Notes: generated by a model from the sequence alone, not told the origin. A stretch of DNA of 64,000 nucleotides from Xylanibacter rarus (GCF_001275135.1 NZ_LFQU01000011.1:45425-109424), one strand, 5' to 3'; counted from the first letter of the stretch, positions 53,453 through 62,292 are shown. Made by a program: numbers and translations.

Positions 53453-54250
53453 TTACATCTTTTTGCAGATTATCTCTGCCATGGCCTCGGCTGCCTCTTC
53501 GCGGCATCTTGAAAAGCTGGGCCAGTCGTTAAAGTCTATTATTGCATACGAGCCGTCCTCGCGCACAATGCAGTCGCCTCCGTATATGTCGATGTTTATC
53601 AGCGATGCTGCTTTCTCGGCGTCGGCCTTAAGGTGTGCGGTGTCAAACTCATAGTGGGCAGGCTTGCCGTTGACACGTTCGTCGCCGAATTTCGACACGC
53701 CGTCGTCGCCGGGATAATATGTCCTGAAAAAGTCGGTGTCTCTGACGCCGTAGAATTTCACGAGGTCGCCCTTGACGTGTGCGGTTACCACAATCTGCGT
53801 TATGCCTCTTGCCGCAAAAACGGCTATTTTGTTGTCTCTTTCTGTCTCGTCTGCTGCGAACACCACGTCGTCTTTGCTCTGTGCTGCTTCGTCGCCGCGC
53901 TTAATCCAGTAGCCGCTGTTGCCGGTGAGCGGTGCCACGGGTATGCCGTTGCTGCGCATCACGCTGTCTATGTTGGCTCTTGCGCATGCCCTTACGCCTT
54001 CGGGCGAGTTGATAACCGTTGTGCCTAGACGCTGCTGTTCCTCCAGAAAGTTTAGCGTAGAGCTGAGGCGTCCCATGGTAAGAATCATGTCAGCGTGTCC
54101 GCATTCGCCCAGTTGCTCCTCCTTTACGGCTGTTGTTTCGTGCCCTTTTGCCTGAAGTCTTGAGCATACGGCGTCCATTATGGCCTTGTCTTTTTCAACG
54201 GAGTTAGGTGAGAACTTTTCGGCACGGTATATAGCTATCACCTTCTTCAT
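53453..54250 (-). CDS. ATP-grasp-like protein
   Basis: A 265-residue protein with ATP-grasp-like features: a Rossmann-like start (MKKVIAIYRAEKFSPNSVEK), a nucleotide-binding central part (VKGDLVKFYGVRDTDFFRTY) and a metal-binding C-terminal motif (IDIYGGDCIVREDGSYAIID, then FNDWPSFSRC). It probably ligates a carboxylate to an amine or similar group. The substrate is unknown. It overlaps the nucleotidyltransferase by 4 bases and lies 25 bases before the CDP-alcohol enzyme. Confidence 0.75.
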   Translation of the reverse strand: MKKVIAIYRAEKFSPNSVEKDKAIMDAVCSRLQAKGHETTAVKEEQLGECGHADMILTMGRLSSTLNFLEEQQRLGTTVINSPEGVRACARANIDSVMRSNGIPVAPLTGNSGYWIKRGDEAAQSKDDVVFAADETERDNKIAVFAARGITQIVVTAHVKGDLVKFYGVRDTDFFRTYYPGDDGVSKFGDERVNGKPAHYEFDTAHLKADAEKAASLINIDIYGGDCIVREDGSYAIIDFNDWPSFSRCREEAAEAMAEIICKKM

Positions 54251-54975
54251 GACTCTCCGTTCAAAAACTTTTCAGCCTTGGCTATGTCGCCGGCATGGTC
54301 AATGTCGAGCACCTTGCTGAAGAGCCTTGCCTTCAGGCGGCATCCTGCTGCAACGAGCGCGCGCTGAAAGTTGCGCATGCGGCTGTCTCCGCGTTCTATA
54401 CACTGCCGCAGGATGGTTATTGCTCCGGGGGTAAGTCCGTAGATTCCGCCGGAAATAAGCTTGCAGCCGTTCTGCTCGTCGAAGAATCCCGTTATATTCA
54501 TGTCGCTGTCTGCTCCTACATACAGCGGCTTTTCGTCGTCGATAAAGTCGGTTACGCCCATCATTCCGTCGGCTGTTCCGTTCTCAACACATTTGTTGAA
54601 CTCTTTGATGTATTGTGCAAATTCTTTTTCGTGGAATATAGTGTCTACCGTGGTCAGGCAGAACGGGCCGTCTTCAAGATATTTGCTTATTTCGTAGAAG
54701 CTGTGCATCGAGCTCGGCGTGCTCTTCACTATATATTCAAGCGGCACGGCTGTTCCGTTAAGACCTTTCTCCTTCAGCTCTGCCAGATGCTGGCTGACGG
54801 CAGTCATGTTGCTGTTGCATATTACGATTATTTGTTCCGCGTGGTTATCCATGAACACGCTAATCAGCCGGTCAATCAGGCAAACGCCGTTGACTTTGAC
54901 CAGAGGTTTGGGGGCATTTACGCCCTCTTTTGCCAACCGTGAACCTTCGCCGGCGGCAATAATGGCATATTTCAT
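54247..54975 (-). CDS. Nucleotidyltransferase (NTP_transferase family)
   Basis: A 242-residue enzyme with the sugar-phosphate nucleotidyltransferase start (MKYAIIAAGEGSRLAKEGVN, then APKPLVKVNGVCLID) and an acceptor region with LTTVDTIF. It would activate a phosphorylated sugar, polyol or choline-like alcohol with CTP or another NTP. It is first in the four-gene operon, so its product is a plausible substrate of the CDP-alcohol enzyme. This is similar in logic to the CDP-inositol route to phosphoinositides. Confidence 0.85.
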   Translation of the reverse strand: MKYAIIAAGEGSRLAKEGVNAPKPLVKVNGVCLIDRLISVFMDNHAEQIIVICNSNMTAVSQHLAELKEKGLNGTAVPLEYIVKSTPSSMHSFYEISKYLEDGPFCLTTVDTIFHEKEFAQYIKEFNKCVENGTADGMMGVTDFIDDEKPLYVGADSDMNITGFFDEQNGCKLISGGIYGLTPGAITILRQCIERGDSRMRNFQRALVAAGCRLKARLFSKVLDIDHAGDIAKAEKFLNGES

Positions 54976-55003
54976 AAAGATATCTTTTTACTCAATGAGT
55001 GCG

Positions 55004-55011
55004 CAAAGTTA
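55004..55011 (-). promoter_or_regulatory. Promoter -7 element of the head-group operon
   Basis: TAACTTTG on the minus strand, 29 bases before the nucleotidyltransferase start codon. No -33 box is seen at normal spacing. Confidence 0.42.
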
Positions 55012-55798
55012 GCCATTATTGGTGAAAGTAGAAAACTTTTTAGTGTATTTTTGTTTTTGCATAAAGGTTATAATTACAATATCTTAGCCGCATTTCCGCT
55101 CTGAATGTGCCTAAAATTAATGTGTTTGAATATCCTTGTTATTTTATCTGCATATCAGTGTCATTAATAAAATTTAATATGTCGGCAGGTCTGTTATTGT
55201 GGTTTGTGCCGTTCTGTAATGTCGTCAAGCGGCGGCAATGACGTTCGTTTATATATATTTATATAGGTGTGGCAGCACAGGTCGCAGCTGTATCAGCCTG
55301 CATTTCAGATAGTATATTCATCATTTGTGTCATGCACGGCATGGAGTGTGTGGTGACCTTATAGTATAAAGGATGGTTATGGATTGATGAGGTGCTTGTG
55401 CTCGCCGTACATCATGTTGCAATATGTCTGCCGGATAATCATAGCAAAGTGTCAGACGGATTATGTCTGAGTTTTTGTGTGAAATAGAAATGCTTTGTCG
55501 TTCATATCAGTGCTTTTGGTAAAGCATGTTTACAAAATGCGGCAAATGTTACGTTTCTTTTTGTAAAAGCATGCCTTTTATCGTTCCAAAAGCCACGTTT
55601 CTGACTTCAAAAGCAGTGAGTTTGCAGTGCATTTTGCTGCCTTTTATATGGATTTTATGTGATGATTTGTTGCACAGATTGCCAGAATTTGAACTAACAC
55701 GCTGATTTAATATGCTTTACGTCTGCACACTATTTCTGCGCTATTTTCGGATAAATGATTTTAATTTTCAAATACCCTCGTTGTGCAACGTCGACAAA

Positions 55799-55842
55799 AA
55801 TCATAATGAAAGCATATGGCGGCAGATGCTTTCATTATGATT
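55799..55842 (-). terminator. Orphan hairpin with T-run on the minus strand
   Basis: A perfect 17-bp stem (55799-55815 with 55826-55842) with a 10-base loop. On the minus strand it ends GATTTTTG, as an intrinsic terminator would. No coding gene precedes it on either strand, so it may end a small RNA or an antisense transcript. Confidence 0.5.
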
Positions 55843-55906
55843 TAGGTTAAAACTAATGTTGTTGAAAAAATATTAGGTCATGATGCCTGTATATAAAATA
55901 TTTCGC

Positions 55907-55914
55907 TATCTTTG
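55907..55914 (+). promoter_or_regulatory. Promoter -7 element of the hydroxyisourate hydrolase gene
   Basis: TATCTTTG with a weak -33 region. It implies a 5' leader of about 165 bases before ATG 56086, long for this genome. Confidence 0.45.
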
Positions 55915-56085
55915 CCGTCGGCGGTAGTGCCCGTTTCTCTTTCTGTTATGTCATACGCCGATTGTTGGCACGTGTCTATTGGCAGACAGAGATGTGGTGC
56001 AAGCTAAAAACCTTTCGGTGTTTCGGCTCATTGCGAGTAAACATTGTTTGTTTTATTTGATATTAACCTCTAAAATTTTAAGGTA

Positions 56086-56502
56086 ATGAGAAAAAATGTT
56101 ATTCTTACGGTCATTGCGCTCATGATGTCTTTATCTTCGGTCATGGCTCAAGACAAGGTTTATCAGTTGTCGAGTCATATACTTGACATTAACACCGGTC
56201 GCCCTGCGCAGGGCGTAAAGATTGTGTTGTCTAAGCTGTCAGGTGAAAATAACTGGAGCGTCATGGAGGAAAGGACTACCGACGGGAACGGACGCGTTAA
56301 GGATTTTCTTGAGAAAAGGACAGGTGCAGACAACCGTGGCGTGTATAAACTTACATATTACGTTGCCCCGTATTTCGAGTCGCAGGCACAGGACACTTTC
56401 TATCCATTTATCGACGTGGTGTTCGAGATAAAGGACGATAGTCATTACCACGTGCCGATAACGCTTTCGCCTTACGGATATTCTACTTATCGGGGCAGCT
56501 GA
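56086..56502 (+). CDS. Secreted 5-hydroxyisourate hydrolase (transthyretin-like)
   Basis: A 138-residue protein with a signal peptide (MRKNVILTVIALMMSLSSVM, cleaved near AQ) and the HIUase fold: SSHILDINTGRPAQGVKIVL with the catalytic His, Arg region (TTDGNGRVKDF), and the C-terminal signature STYRGS. HIUase opens 5-hydroxyisourate in urate breakdown. Its periplasmic form and the absence of other urate genes nearby suggest either scavenging of an exported substrate or a changed function. Confidence 0.85.
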   Translation: MRKNVILTVIALMMSLSSVMAQDKVYQLSSHILDINTGRPAQGVKIVLSKLSGENNWSVMEERTTDGNGRVKDFLEKRTGADNRGVYKLTYYVAPYFESQAQDTFYPFIDVVFEIKDDSHYHVPITLSPYGYSTYRGS

Positions 56503-56591
56503 ACCCGGAGCAATCTGCGTCTTCATGCAGGTCTGTCTGCTGCTTGTCTTATGGCATTATGTGCAGATCTGATTGCCGCATATTGCTGATT

Positions 56592-56685
56592 AATGTTTTC
56601 TGCCGGTGTGTCTACGTCGTCCGGGTCTTGTTTCAGACAAGATGTTCCGACGATTAAGGGAGTAACACATCCGGCAGAAAACATT
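56592..56685. terminator. Nested hairpin between convergent genes
   Basis: The closing stem AATGTTTTCTGCCGG/CCGGCAGAAAACATT extends to TGTGT/ACACA. Inside are CGTCG/CGACG and TCTTGT/ACAAGA with a TTCAG loop. It lies between the HIUase gene and the convergent GIN-domain gene, so a bidirectional terminator role is likely. Confidence 0.55.
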
Positions 56686-56733
56686 TTGGTAAATAATAAT
56701 TCTTCAGTATTCAAGCACACATCCGCTCGGTGC

Positions 56734-57486
56734 TTATCTCACATTTACGCTCCCTGATCCGGTTACGCTCTCATCATGTTTATCCACCTTGCCTTGGATG
56801 TCGATAGAGCCCGAACCTGTTATTTTGCTTTTTGCATAGCCGATGTTGGCATTGTTAAGCTCTATTGAGCCCGATCCGGTTATGCTGCCGGTAACGTTTT
56901 TAATAGTTGCGTTGCTGATGCTTATCGAGCCTGAGCCAGGAATGCCCATGTTGCTTTGTGCCGTAGTGAGACTGTTTATTTCAATGCTTCCGCTGCCCAC
57001 GACGCCTATTGACGATTCGTTGCATATTATGCTGTTGATAGAAATGTCTCCGCTTCCGGTTATCTTAAGTTTCAGCCTATCGGTGTCGATGCCCTCTTTG
57101 GCGCTGAAGTTGCCTGAGCCGAGAACAGACACGCCTCTTATGTTGGGCGAGGTTACATATACGTTGACATCCTTGCGCGGATTTCTTAGCAGTGACATCA
57201 GTGATATGCTTTTCGACTCTTCCTTGATGTGCAGCGTGTTGTCCTTGCTGTATATCTTCATCCGTTTTATGTCTTCCTCATTTCCTGATACTTTTACGGA
57301 AGTTTTGTTCCCTTGTATGAAGTAGACGTTGTTGCTTCCTTCAATGCTGATGTCGGTAAAGTCGTTCACGTTTATGTTTCTCTCTACATAATTTTCACTG
57401 TTTTTTACGGCATTCTCCGTCTTGCATGCCTGTAGCGCAATGGCCATCAACGGCAATAAAAGTAGTCTGATATTCATATTCTTCAT
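56734..57486 (-). CDS. Head-GIN domain lipoprotein (DUF2807)
   Basis: A 250-residue protein with a lipobox (IALQAC at about residue 20) and a DUF2807 head-GIN domain, a beta-solenoid. It has regular repeats of the type VTGSGSI or GSGSIEINS (about ten Gly-Ser-Gly steps). Described as a putative adhesin or autotransporter head; function is unproven. The start may be the second ATG (MNIRLLLL), three residues in. Confidence 0.85.
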   Translation of the reverse strand: MKNMNIRLLLLPLMAIALQACKTENAVKNSENYVERNINVNDFTDISIEGSNNVYFIQGNKTSVKVSGNEEDIKRMKIYSKDNTLHIKEESKSISLMSLLRNPRKDVNVYVTSPNIRGVSVLGSGNFSAKEGIDTDRLKLKITGSGDISINSIICNESSIGVVGSGSIEINSLTTAQSNMGIPGSGSISISNATIKNVTGSITGSGSIELNNANIGYAKSKITGSGSIDIQGKVDKHDESVTGSGSVNVR

Positions 57487-57867
57487 ATTTTTATTTTGTT
57501 CTTTATATCATAAAGACGTAACAGGAGCAGAAAAAGTTGCACGCTATCAGACTTTTTTTCAAGATTAATAAATATTCAGGCAAGTCTGACTATGAATCCC
57601 GTCGGACGTCGGTCAGTATGTTGTTCTGCTCACTCTGCATATTGATGCTGTTGTCAGTCTTTTAATTTCCTTGGTTGTCTTGCAGTCTGCTTTTATTTGC
57701 ATAGGCAGTTATGCCGTTAAAGAAAGCAGGTGCTTGCCTGCCTGATGCAGCGTAAAGATACGGCAGGATGACAACGGCTGGTCAGGATAAAAACGAAAAA
57801 GGTTGGCTCAGGCCTTACGGCCGTTGCCAACCCCAGTTTAAACAGTTTTGATTATCTGAGAATATTA
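57487..57867. other. Intergenic region upstream of the GIN-domain gene
   Basis: No gene in these 381 bases. Its right end holds the PiT terminator (57801-57832). The rest is AT-rich and shows nothing else I can name. Confidence 0.45.
57801..57832 (-). terminator. Terminator of the PiT transporter gene
   Basis: Arms GGTTGGC/GCCAACC with an inner GGCC/GGCC hairpin. On the minus strand the stem is followed by T5, 36 bases past the stop codon. Confidence 0.78.
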
Positions 57868-60114
57868 TTATTGTCTTTCCTCAAGAAACTTTCTTGCGGC
57901 GCGCAGCTGATGGCGCATGATGCTGACAAACTCCTGGCTCTCCTGCAGAATATTAAGATAGAGCAGCGACACTTTCAGGTTTGTGCTGTTGTCCTGATAC
58001 ATGTGGTCTATCACATTCTTGCGCATTGCAGACAGCTCTTCCTTAAGTTCCTCTGCTATGGCGAGAGTCTCCTGATACAGGTCGTATCTGTTGGTCGAAA
58101 TCATCTGCTCTGTGTGGTTCATCAGTTCGCTTATCTTGCGGCGCACGCTTTCAAGCTCGTTGAGATAAACCTTAGGCAGCGGGTTGAAGTTGTTGTCAAC
58201 GTGCTCCTTTATCGGGTCGAGCATACGTTTCAGACAGTAGATAAACTGCTGGTTGCTGTTGGCTCCCAGATGGAACCATGTGTTGCGCTCGATAGCTATG
58301 TCTCCCGGTATGCGTCTCATTGCAAGAAGTTCCTTGCGGCGGAATTTCTTCAGCTGCGACTGCTCCTCTTTCAGTGCGCTTCCGCAGTGGCGCAGTTCGC
58401 GCAGGCTCTCGTTGCTGATGCCTTCAACTATGCGGTTGTACTGCTCGAGGGCAAATCTTGTTACGAAGCTCTGTGTGCGGGCAACATGCTTTGACAGCAG
58501 ATCCCATACAATCTCTTTGTCCTTTGTGCGCATCATCAGCTGGAACACGTCGTCTTTCTTCTCCTCCTTCACTTTCTTTGCATAGTTGCGGTTGCTTCTC
58601 CAGAGCAGGTAGATGTCGAGGCACATGAAGGCAATCATTACGATGAATCCGCCGAAGTGCATCAGGGCACATACTATTGCGCAGACTGCAAAGGCAACGC
58701 CGGCTGTTACGAACCATCCGCCGATTACTGATATTACACCTGTTACACGGAACACGGCGCTCTCGCGGCTCCATGCGCGGTCGGCAAGTGAGCTACCCAT
58801 GGCAACCATGAATGTAACGTATGTTGTTGAAAGAGGCAATTTATAGTTTGTACCAACTACGATGAGCAATGCCGCAAGCACCAGGTTGACAGCTGCACGC
58901 ACCTCGTCGAATGCTGCGCCCTGAGCAAGTATCACTTCTTCTTTGTTGAATCTGCTGTCAATCCATTTGATGGCTTTGGCAGGTATTATCTTTGATACGG
59001 TTTCGCCGATGTCCTGTGTGGCTCTTACCATACTGCGTGCCACGCGTGATGATCCGAACATTTCGTCGCCCTCATCCTGACGGCTCAGGTCAACGCTGGT
59101 CTTAACCACGTTCTGTGCCTTCTTTGATGTGGCCATTGCTATGATCATTATGATTCCGGCAATAAGCAGATAGAGCAGGGGACTCTTGGCTGATGTCATG
59201 AGTGAGTCCATCATGAATGAGTCGTAGTTGCCGTGACCGTTGGCAAGGAAGTCGTTAAGAGAGTCGAGACCGGCAAGAGGCACACCGATGAAGTTTACAA
59301 GGTCGTTGCCTGCGAAAGCCATGGCAAGGGCGAATGTGCCGAGAAGCACAATCAGCTTGAACACGTTGATGCGCAGAAGATGGATTATCTCCATGAGTAT
59401 TGTTGAGGCTATCAGTGTGATAATCATCAGCATTGATGTGTTCTCCTCAATCCATGTACGCGCTGTCTCAGCGATATACGGCGACTTGCCGATACCCTTG
59501 ATAAGGATGAAGTATGTAAGTGTGGTGAACGCTATACCGCCGAATATGGCTATTGTGTAGCGCAGGTGTTTCTTGTAGTTGAATGTAAAGATCAGTCGTG
59601 AAATCCATTGCACGATAATTCCGAAGAAGAAGGCGATGGCCACCGACACGAATATGGCAATGATTACGCTCAGCGCCTTGTCGCTGTTAAGCAGGTCGTA
59701 GATGGTGAGTGACGGATCGGCATGCATCTTCAGCATAGCCAGGATGAATGTACCTCCGAGAAGCTCGAACACAAGCGATACTGTGGTTGACGTAGGCATA
59801 CCGAGAGTGTTGAACACGTCGAGTATGATGACGTCAGTAACCATTACGGCCAGGAATATCGTCATTACTTCCTGAAAGGTGTAGTTCTCCGGCCTCATTA
59901 TGCCATGGCGTGCCACGTCCATCATTCCGGCGCTCATCACGGCTCCGATAAGTACACCGACGGAGGCAACTATCAGCACCGTACGGTATTTGGCTACCTT
60001 GGCGCCAATGGCCGAGTTTAAAAAGTTAACCGCGTCGTTGCTGACGCCAACAAACAGGTCGAAGACTGCAAGCAAAAGCAGAAATGCGACAATTAAAAAA
60101 TAAATTTCTGTCAT
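57868..60114 (-). CDS. PiT-family inorganic phosphate transporter with C-terminal PhoU-like tail
   Basis: A 748-residue protein. The PiT repeat motif is GVSNDAVNFLNSAIGAKVAK near residue 25, with a second copy at GNDLVNFIGVPLAGLDSLND. About ten membrane helices follow. The last 200 residues are soluble and coiled (VARTQSFVTRFALEQYNRIV), resembling a fused PhoU-type regulator, where PiT proteins of 500 residues are usual. It takes up phosphate with Na+ or H+. A single-gene unit with its own terminator. Confidence 0.9.
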   Translation of the reverse strand: MTEIYFLIVAFLLLLAVFDLFVGVSNDAVNFLNSAIGAKVAKYRTVLIVASVGVLIGAVMSAGMMDVARHGIMRPENYTFQEVMTIFLAVMVTDVIILDVFNTLGMPTSTTVSLVFELLGGTFILAMLKMHADPSLTIYDLLNSDKALSVIIAIFVSVAIAFFFGIIVQWISRLIFTFNYKKHLRYTIAIFGGIAFTTLTYFILIKGIGKSPYIAETARTWIEENTSMLMIITLIASTILMEIIHLLRINVFKLIVLLGTFALAMAFAGNDLVNFIGVPLAGLDSLNDFLANGHGNYDSFMMDSLMTSAKSPLLYLLIAGIIMIIAMATSKKAQNVVKTSVDLSRQDEGDEMFGSSRVARSMVRATQDIGETVSKIIPAKAIKWIDSRFNKEEVILAQGAAFDEVRAAVNLVLAALLIVVGTNYKLPLSTTYVTFMVAMGSSLADRAWSRESAVFRVTGVISVIGGWFVTAGVAFAVCAIVCALMHFGGFIVMIAFMCLDIYLLWRSNRNYAKKVKEEKKDDVFQLMMRTKDKEIVWDLLSKHVARTQSFVTRFALEQYNRIVEGISNESLRELRHCGSALKEEQSQLKKFRRKELLAMRRIPGDIAIERNTWFHLGANSNQQFIYCLKRMLDPIKEHVDNNFNPLPKVYLNELESVRRKISELMNHTEQMISTNRYDLYQETLAIAEELKEELSAMRKNVIDHMYQDNSTNLKVSLLYLNILQESQEFVSIMRHQLRAARKFLEERQ

Positions 60115-60157
60115 AAACTGTAATTTGTTATGAGTGATTCCGTTTTATTTCACGCTG

Positions 60158-60165
60158 CAAAAGTA
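60158..60165 (-). promoter_or_regulatory. Promoter -7 element of the PiT gene
   Basis: TACTTTTG on the minus strand, 44 bases before the start codon. The -33 box is poor, so the promoter may need an activator. Confidence 0.4.
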
Positions 60166-60356
60166 GAAAATACGTGTTACAGCGGTTTTAAACAGATGTT
60201 TCATTTATGTTACAATTATGACATTGCGCACTTTTTTGGTCGTATTATATAATAAGGTATACCTTTGTGTTTTGTGGCGGCAGCGTTGTGTTATATTGAT
60301 TTTTTGCAGGTTAAGGTGATAAGAGTTCCGAATAGCACTGTGCCTGTGATAACGGC

Positions 60357-60423
60357 ATAAGGGCCGGCATGGGTGAGTCTTTTTGCGTTATGAGTCAGAC
60401 CGCTTGACCATGCCGGCCCTTAT
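60357..60423. repeat. Hairpin downstream of oxyR
   Basis: A perfect 16-bp stem ATAAGGGCCGGCATGG/CCATGCCGGCCCTTAT (60357-60372 with 60408-60423) with a 35-base loop. It lies 24 bases past the oxyR stop and has no T-run, so it may be an unusual terminator or mRNA stabiliser. Confidence 0.5.
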
Positions 60424-60446
60424 GCGCCGATGTTGCAGACGTAGTA

Positions 60447-61373
60447 TTACACCCTCTGCTCGGTGTTGTTCAGTTTCAGCATGTTTTCGGGCACGCTGCT
60501 TTTTATTGTATCTATGAGCATGTTGAGCACGGCATGCCTTACGAAGCTCTTTGTCGTCATCATGATAATCTCTCTTGTCGGTATGGGGATGGCGAAGGGG
60601 CGTATCAGTTCTCGCTGCCTGTCGGAAAGCTGCGGCAGGGCAAGTTCGGGTATGAAAGTTATGCCCTTGCCGTTCTCAACCATGCGCATGAATGTCTCTA
60701 TGCTCCCCAGGCTATATGTTGTCTTGCTTGTGCGTGCCTCCTTAAGGTCGCAGAATTTTACCAGCTGGTCGCGGAAGCAGTGTCCCTCGTCAAGCAGCCA
60801 TATAAATTCGTTGTTAAGGTCGGCCGTGCGTATGCTCTTTTTCTCAAACAGCCTGTCCTCGCGCGACACGTATGCAATGAACTGCTCGTAGAAAAGTGTG
60901 GTAGATGCAAAATGTTCCATGTTGTCCAGCCTTACCAATATGGCCGCATCTATTTCGGCCCTTGCGAGGGCTCTTTTTATTTCTTCGGTCTTCATCTCTA
61001 TGACCTTTAGCTCCATCTCTGGATGCTGCGATGTAAGCTGAGGAAAGAAGCGCGGCAGCAGATAAGGCGCTATGGTGGGCAGTATGCCTATCCTGAATGT
61101 TCCGCCAAGAGCCTGCTTGGCCTCAGCAACAATGTCTTTTATCTTTCTTGCGCGTATCAGCACCTTCCACGACTGCTCTATTACTCTCTGTCCTATTTCG
61201 GTAGGAGTAACGGGCTGTGCCGTGCGGTCGAATATCTTTATGCCCAGCTCGTCTTCAAGCTTTTGTATCATGGAGCTAAGTGTGGGTTGCGTTACTTTGC
61301 AGTATTCGGCTGCCTTGGCAAAGTGGCGCAGTCTGTAGACGGCCACGATATATTCCATTTGTTGTAGTGTCAT
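60447..61373 (-). CDS. oxyR: Hydrogen peroxide-sensing LysR regulator OxyR
   Basis: A 308-residue protein from ATG 61373 with an N-terminal LysR helix-turn-helix (FAKAAEYCKVTQPTLSSMIQ). The OxyR redox pair is at Cys199 and Cys208 (EGHCFRDQLVKFCDL), at exactly the E. coli positions. The frame is open for 62 more codons upstream, but the family start is MTLQQMEYIVAVYRLRHF. It is divergent from ahpC-ahpF, its classic target. Confidence 0.93.
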   Translation of the reverse strand: MTLQQMEYIVAVYRLRHFAKAAEYCKVTQPTLSSMIQKLEDELGIKIFDRTAQPVTPTEIGQRVIEQSWKVLIRARKIKDIVAEAKQALGGTFRIGILPTIAPYLLPRFFPQLTSQHPEMELKVIEMKTEEIKRALARAEIDAAILVRLDNMEHFASTTLFYEQFIAYVSREDRLFEKKSIRTADLNNEFIWLLDEGHCFRDQLVKFCDLKEARTSKTTYSLGSIETFMRMVENGKGITFIPELALPQLSDRQRELIRPFAIPIPTREIIMMTTKSFVRHAVLNMLIDTIKSSVPENMLKLNNTEQRV

Positions 61374-61401
61374 GTTGCTGTTGCTTTTTGTCTTCAGGTC
61401 G

Positions 61402-61409
61402 CAAACATA
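61402..61409 (-). promoter_or_regulatory. Promoter -7 element of oxyR
   Basis: TATGTTTG on the minus strand, 29 bases before ATG 61373. No good -33 box. Confidence 0.4.
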
Positions 61410-61620
61410 CACATAAATTCTGAAAAGATAAATTTTTGAACAGAATATTTTTGTGTTGTCATCATTTGTGGGTATGCCGTTTTGTATGTTCCGCTGCCGC
61501 ATGCGGCTTAGTCCCTGCAGCAGCATGTTTTGCCCTGTTTCAGGCAGGTGTAGCTCCATGTCTGTATGTGCCTTATGGGGCCGTTATAGGTTTTTTCTAT
61601 CATGCAATAGAAAAAATCTG

Positions 61621-61652
61621 TTTGCTTTGTTTTGTGTCGCAAGCTATCTTTG
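61621..61652 (+). promoter_or_regulatory. Consensus promoter of ahpC
   Basis: TTTG (61621-61624), a 20-base spacer, then TATCTTTG (61645-61652). The leader to ATG 61714 is about 55 bases. Confidence 0.6.
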
Positions 61653-61713
61653 CATTGTCAAAACGACATAGAGCTGAAATTTAATAATAACAATTTAAAA
61701 AACTTATAGAAAT

Positions 61714-62280
61714 ATGGAACCAATTATCAATGCACAGATGCCTGAGTTCAAGGTACAGGCTTTTCAGAATGGAAGTTTCAAGACAGTTAGCAACGAGGAT
61801 TTGAAAGGCAAGTGGGCTTTATTCTTCTTCTATCCTGCCGACTTCACTTTTGTTTGTCCTACCGAGCTCGTTGACCTCGCAGGCAAGTATGAACAGCTGA
61901 AGCAGATGGGCGTGGAGGTGTTCTCTGTCAGCACTGATACACATTTTGTCCACAAGGCATGGCACGATGCTTCTGACAGCATAAAGAAGATTGAATATGC
62001 AATGCTTGCCGACCCCACAGGCGTGCTCTGCCGCGGATTCGGTGTGATGAAAGAAGATGAAGGCGTGGCTTATCGCGGAACATTCCTCGTGAACCCGGAA
62101 GGACTTATAAAGATTGCAGAGATACAAGATAACAGCATAGGCCGTAATGCCGACGAGCTCTTGCGCAAGGTTGAGGCTGCACAGTTTGTGGCAACACACG
62201 ACGGCGAGGTTTGTCCGGCTAAATGGAAGGCTGGCAGCGAAACACTGAAACCCAGCATAGACTTGGTTGGTAAGATTTAG
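61714..62280 (+). CDS. ahpC: Alkyl hydroperoxide reductase subunit C (peroxiredoxin)
   Basis: A 188-residue 2-Cys peroxiredoxin. The peroxidatic cysteine is Cys48 (FTFVCPTELVDLAGKY) and the resolving cysteine is Cys167 (HDGEVCPAKW). It removes hydrogen peroxide and organic peroxides and is reduced by AhpF. The consensus promoter and the divergent oxyR gene predict peroxide induction. Confidence 0.97.
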   Translation: MEPIINAQMPEFKVQAFQNGSFKTVSNEDLKGKWALFFFYPADFTFVCPTELVDLAGKYEQLKQMGVEVFSVSTDTHFVHKAWHDASDSIKKIEYAMLADPTGVLCRGFGVMKEDEGVAYRGTFLVNPEGLIKIAEIQDNSIGRNADELLRKVEAAQFVATHDGEVCPAKWKAGSETLKPSIDLVGKI

Positions 62281-62292
62281 TCTTTATTGTTC

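Larger units (their letters stand above)
54976..56085. other. 1.1 kb region without recognised genes
   Basis: No ORF of note. It holds a -7 element for the operon to the left (55004-55011), an isolated 17-bp hairpin (55799-55842) and the promoter of the hydroxyisourate hydrolase gene (55907-55914). The middle part has several imperfect AT-rich inverted repeats but nothing I can name. Confidence 0.5.
60115..60446. other. Intergenic region between PiT and oxyR
   Basis: No gene. It contains the PiT -7 element and a 16-bp hairpin (60357-60423) just downstream of oxyR. Confidence 0.5.
61374..61713. other. oxyR-ahpC control region
   Basis: No gene in these 340 bases. It carries the divergent oxyR and ahpC promoters and AT-rich sequence between them, where OxyR should bind. 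I could not mark a clear operator by eye. Confidence 0.5.
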
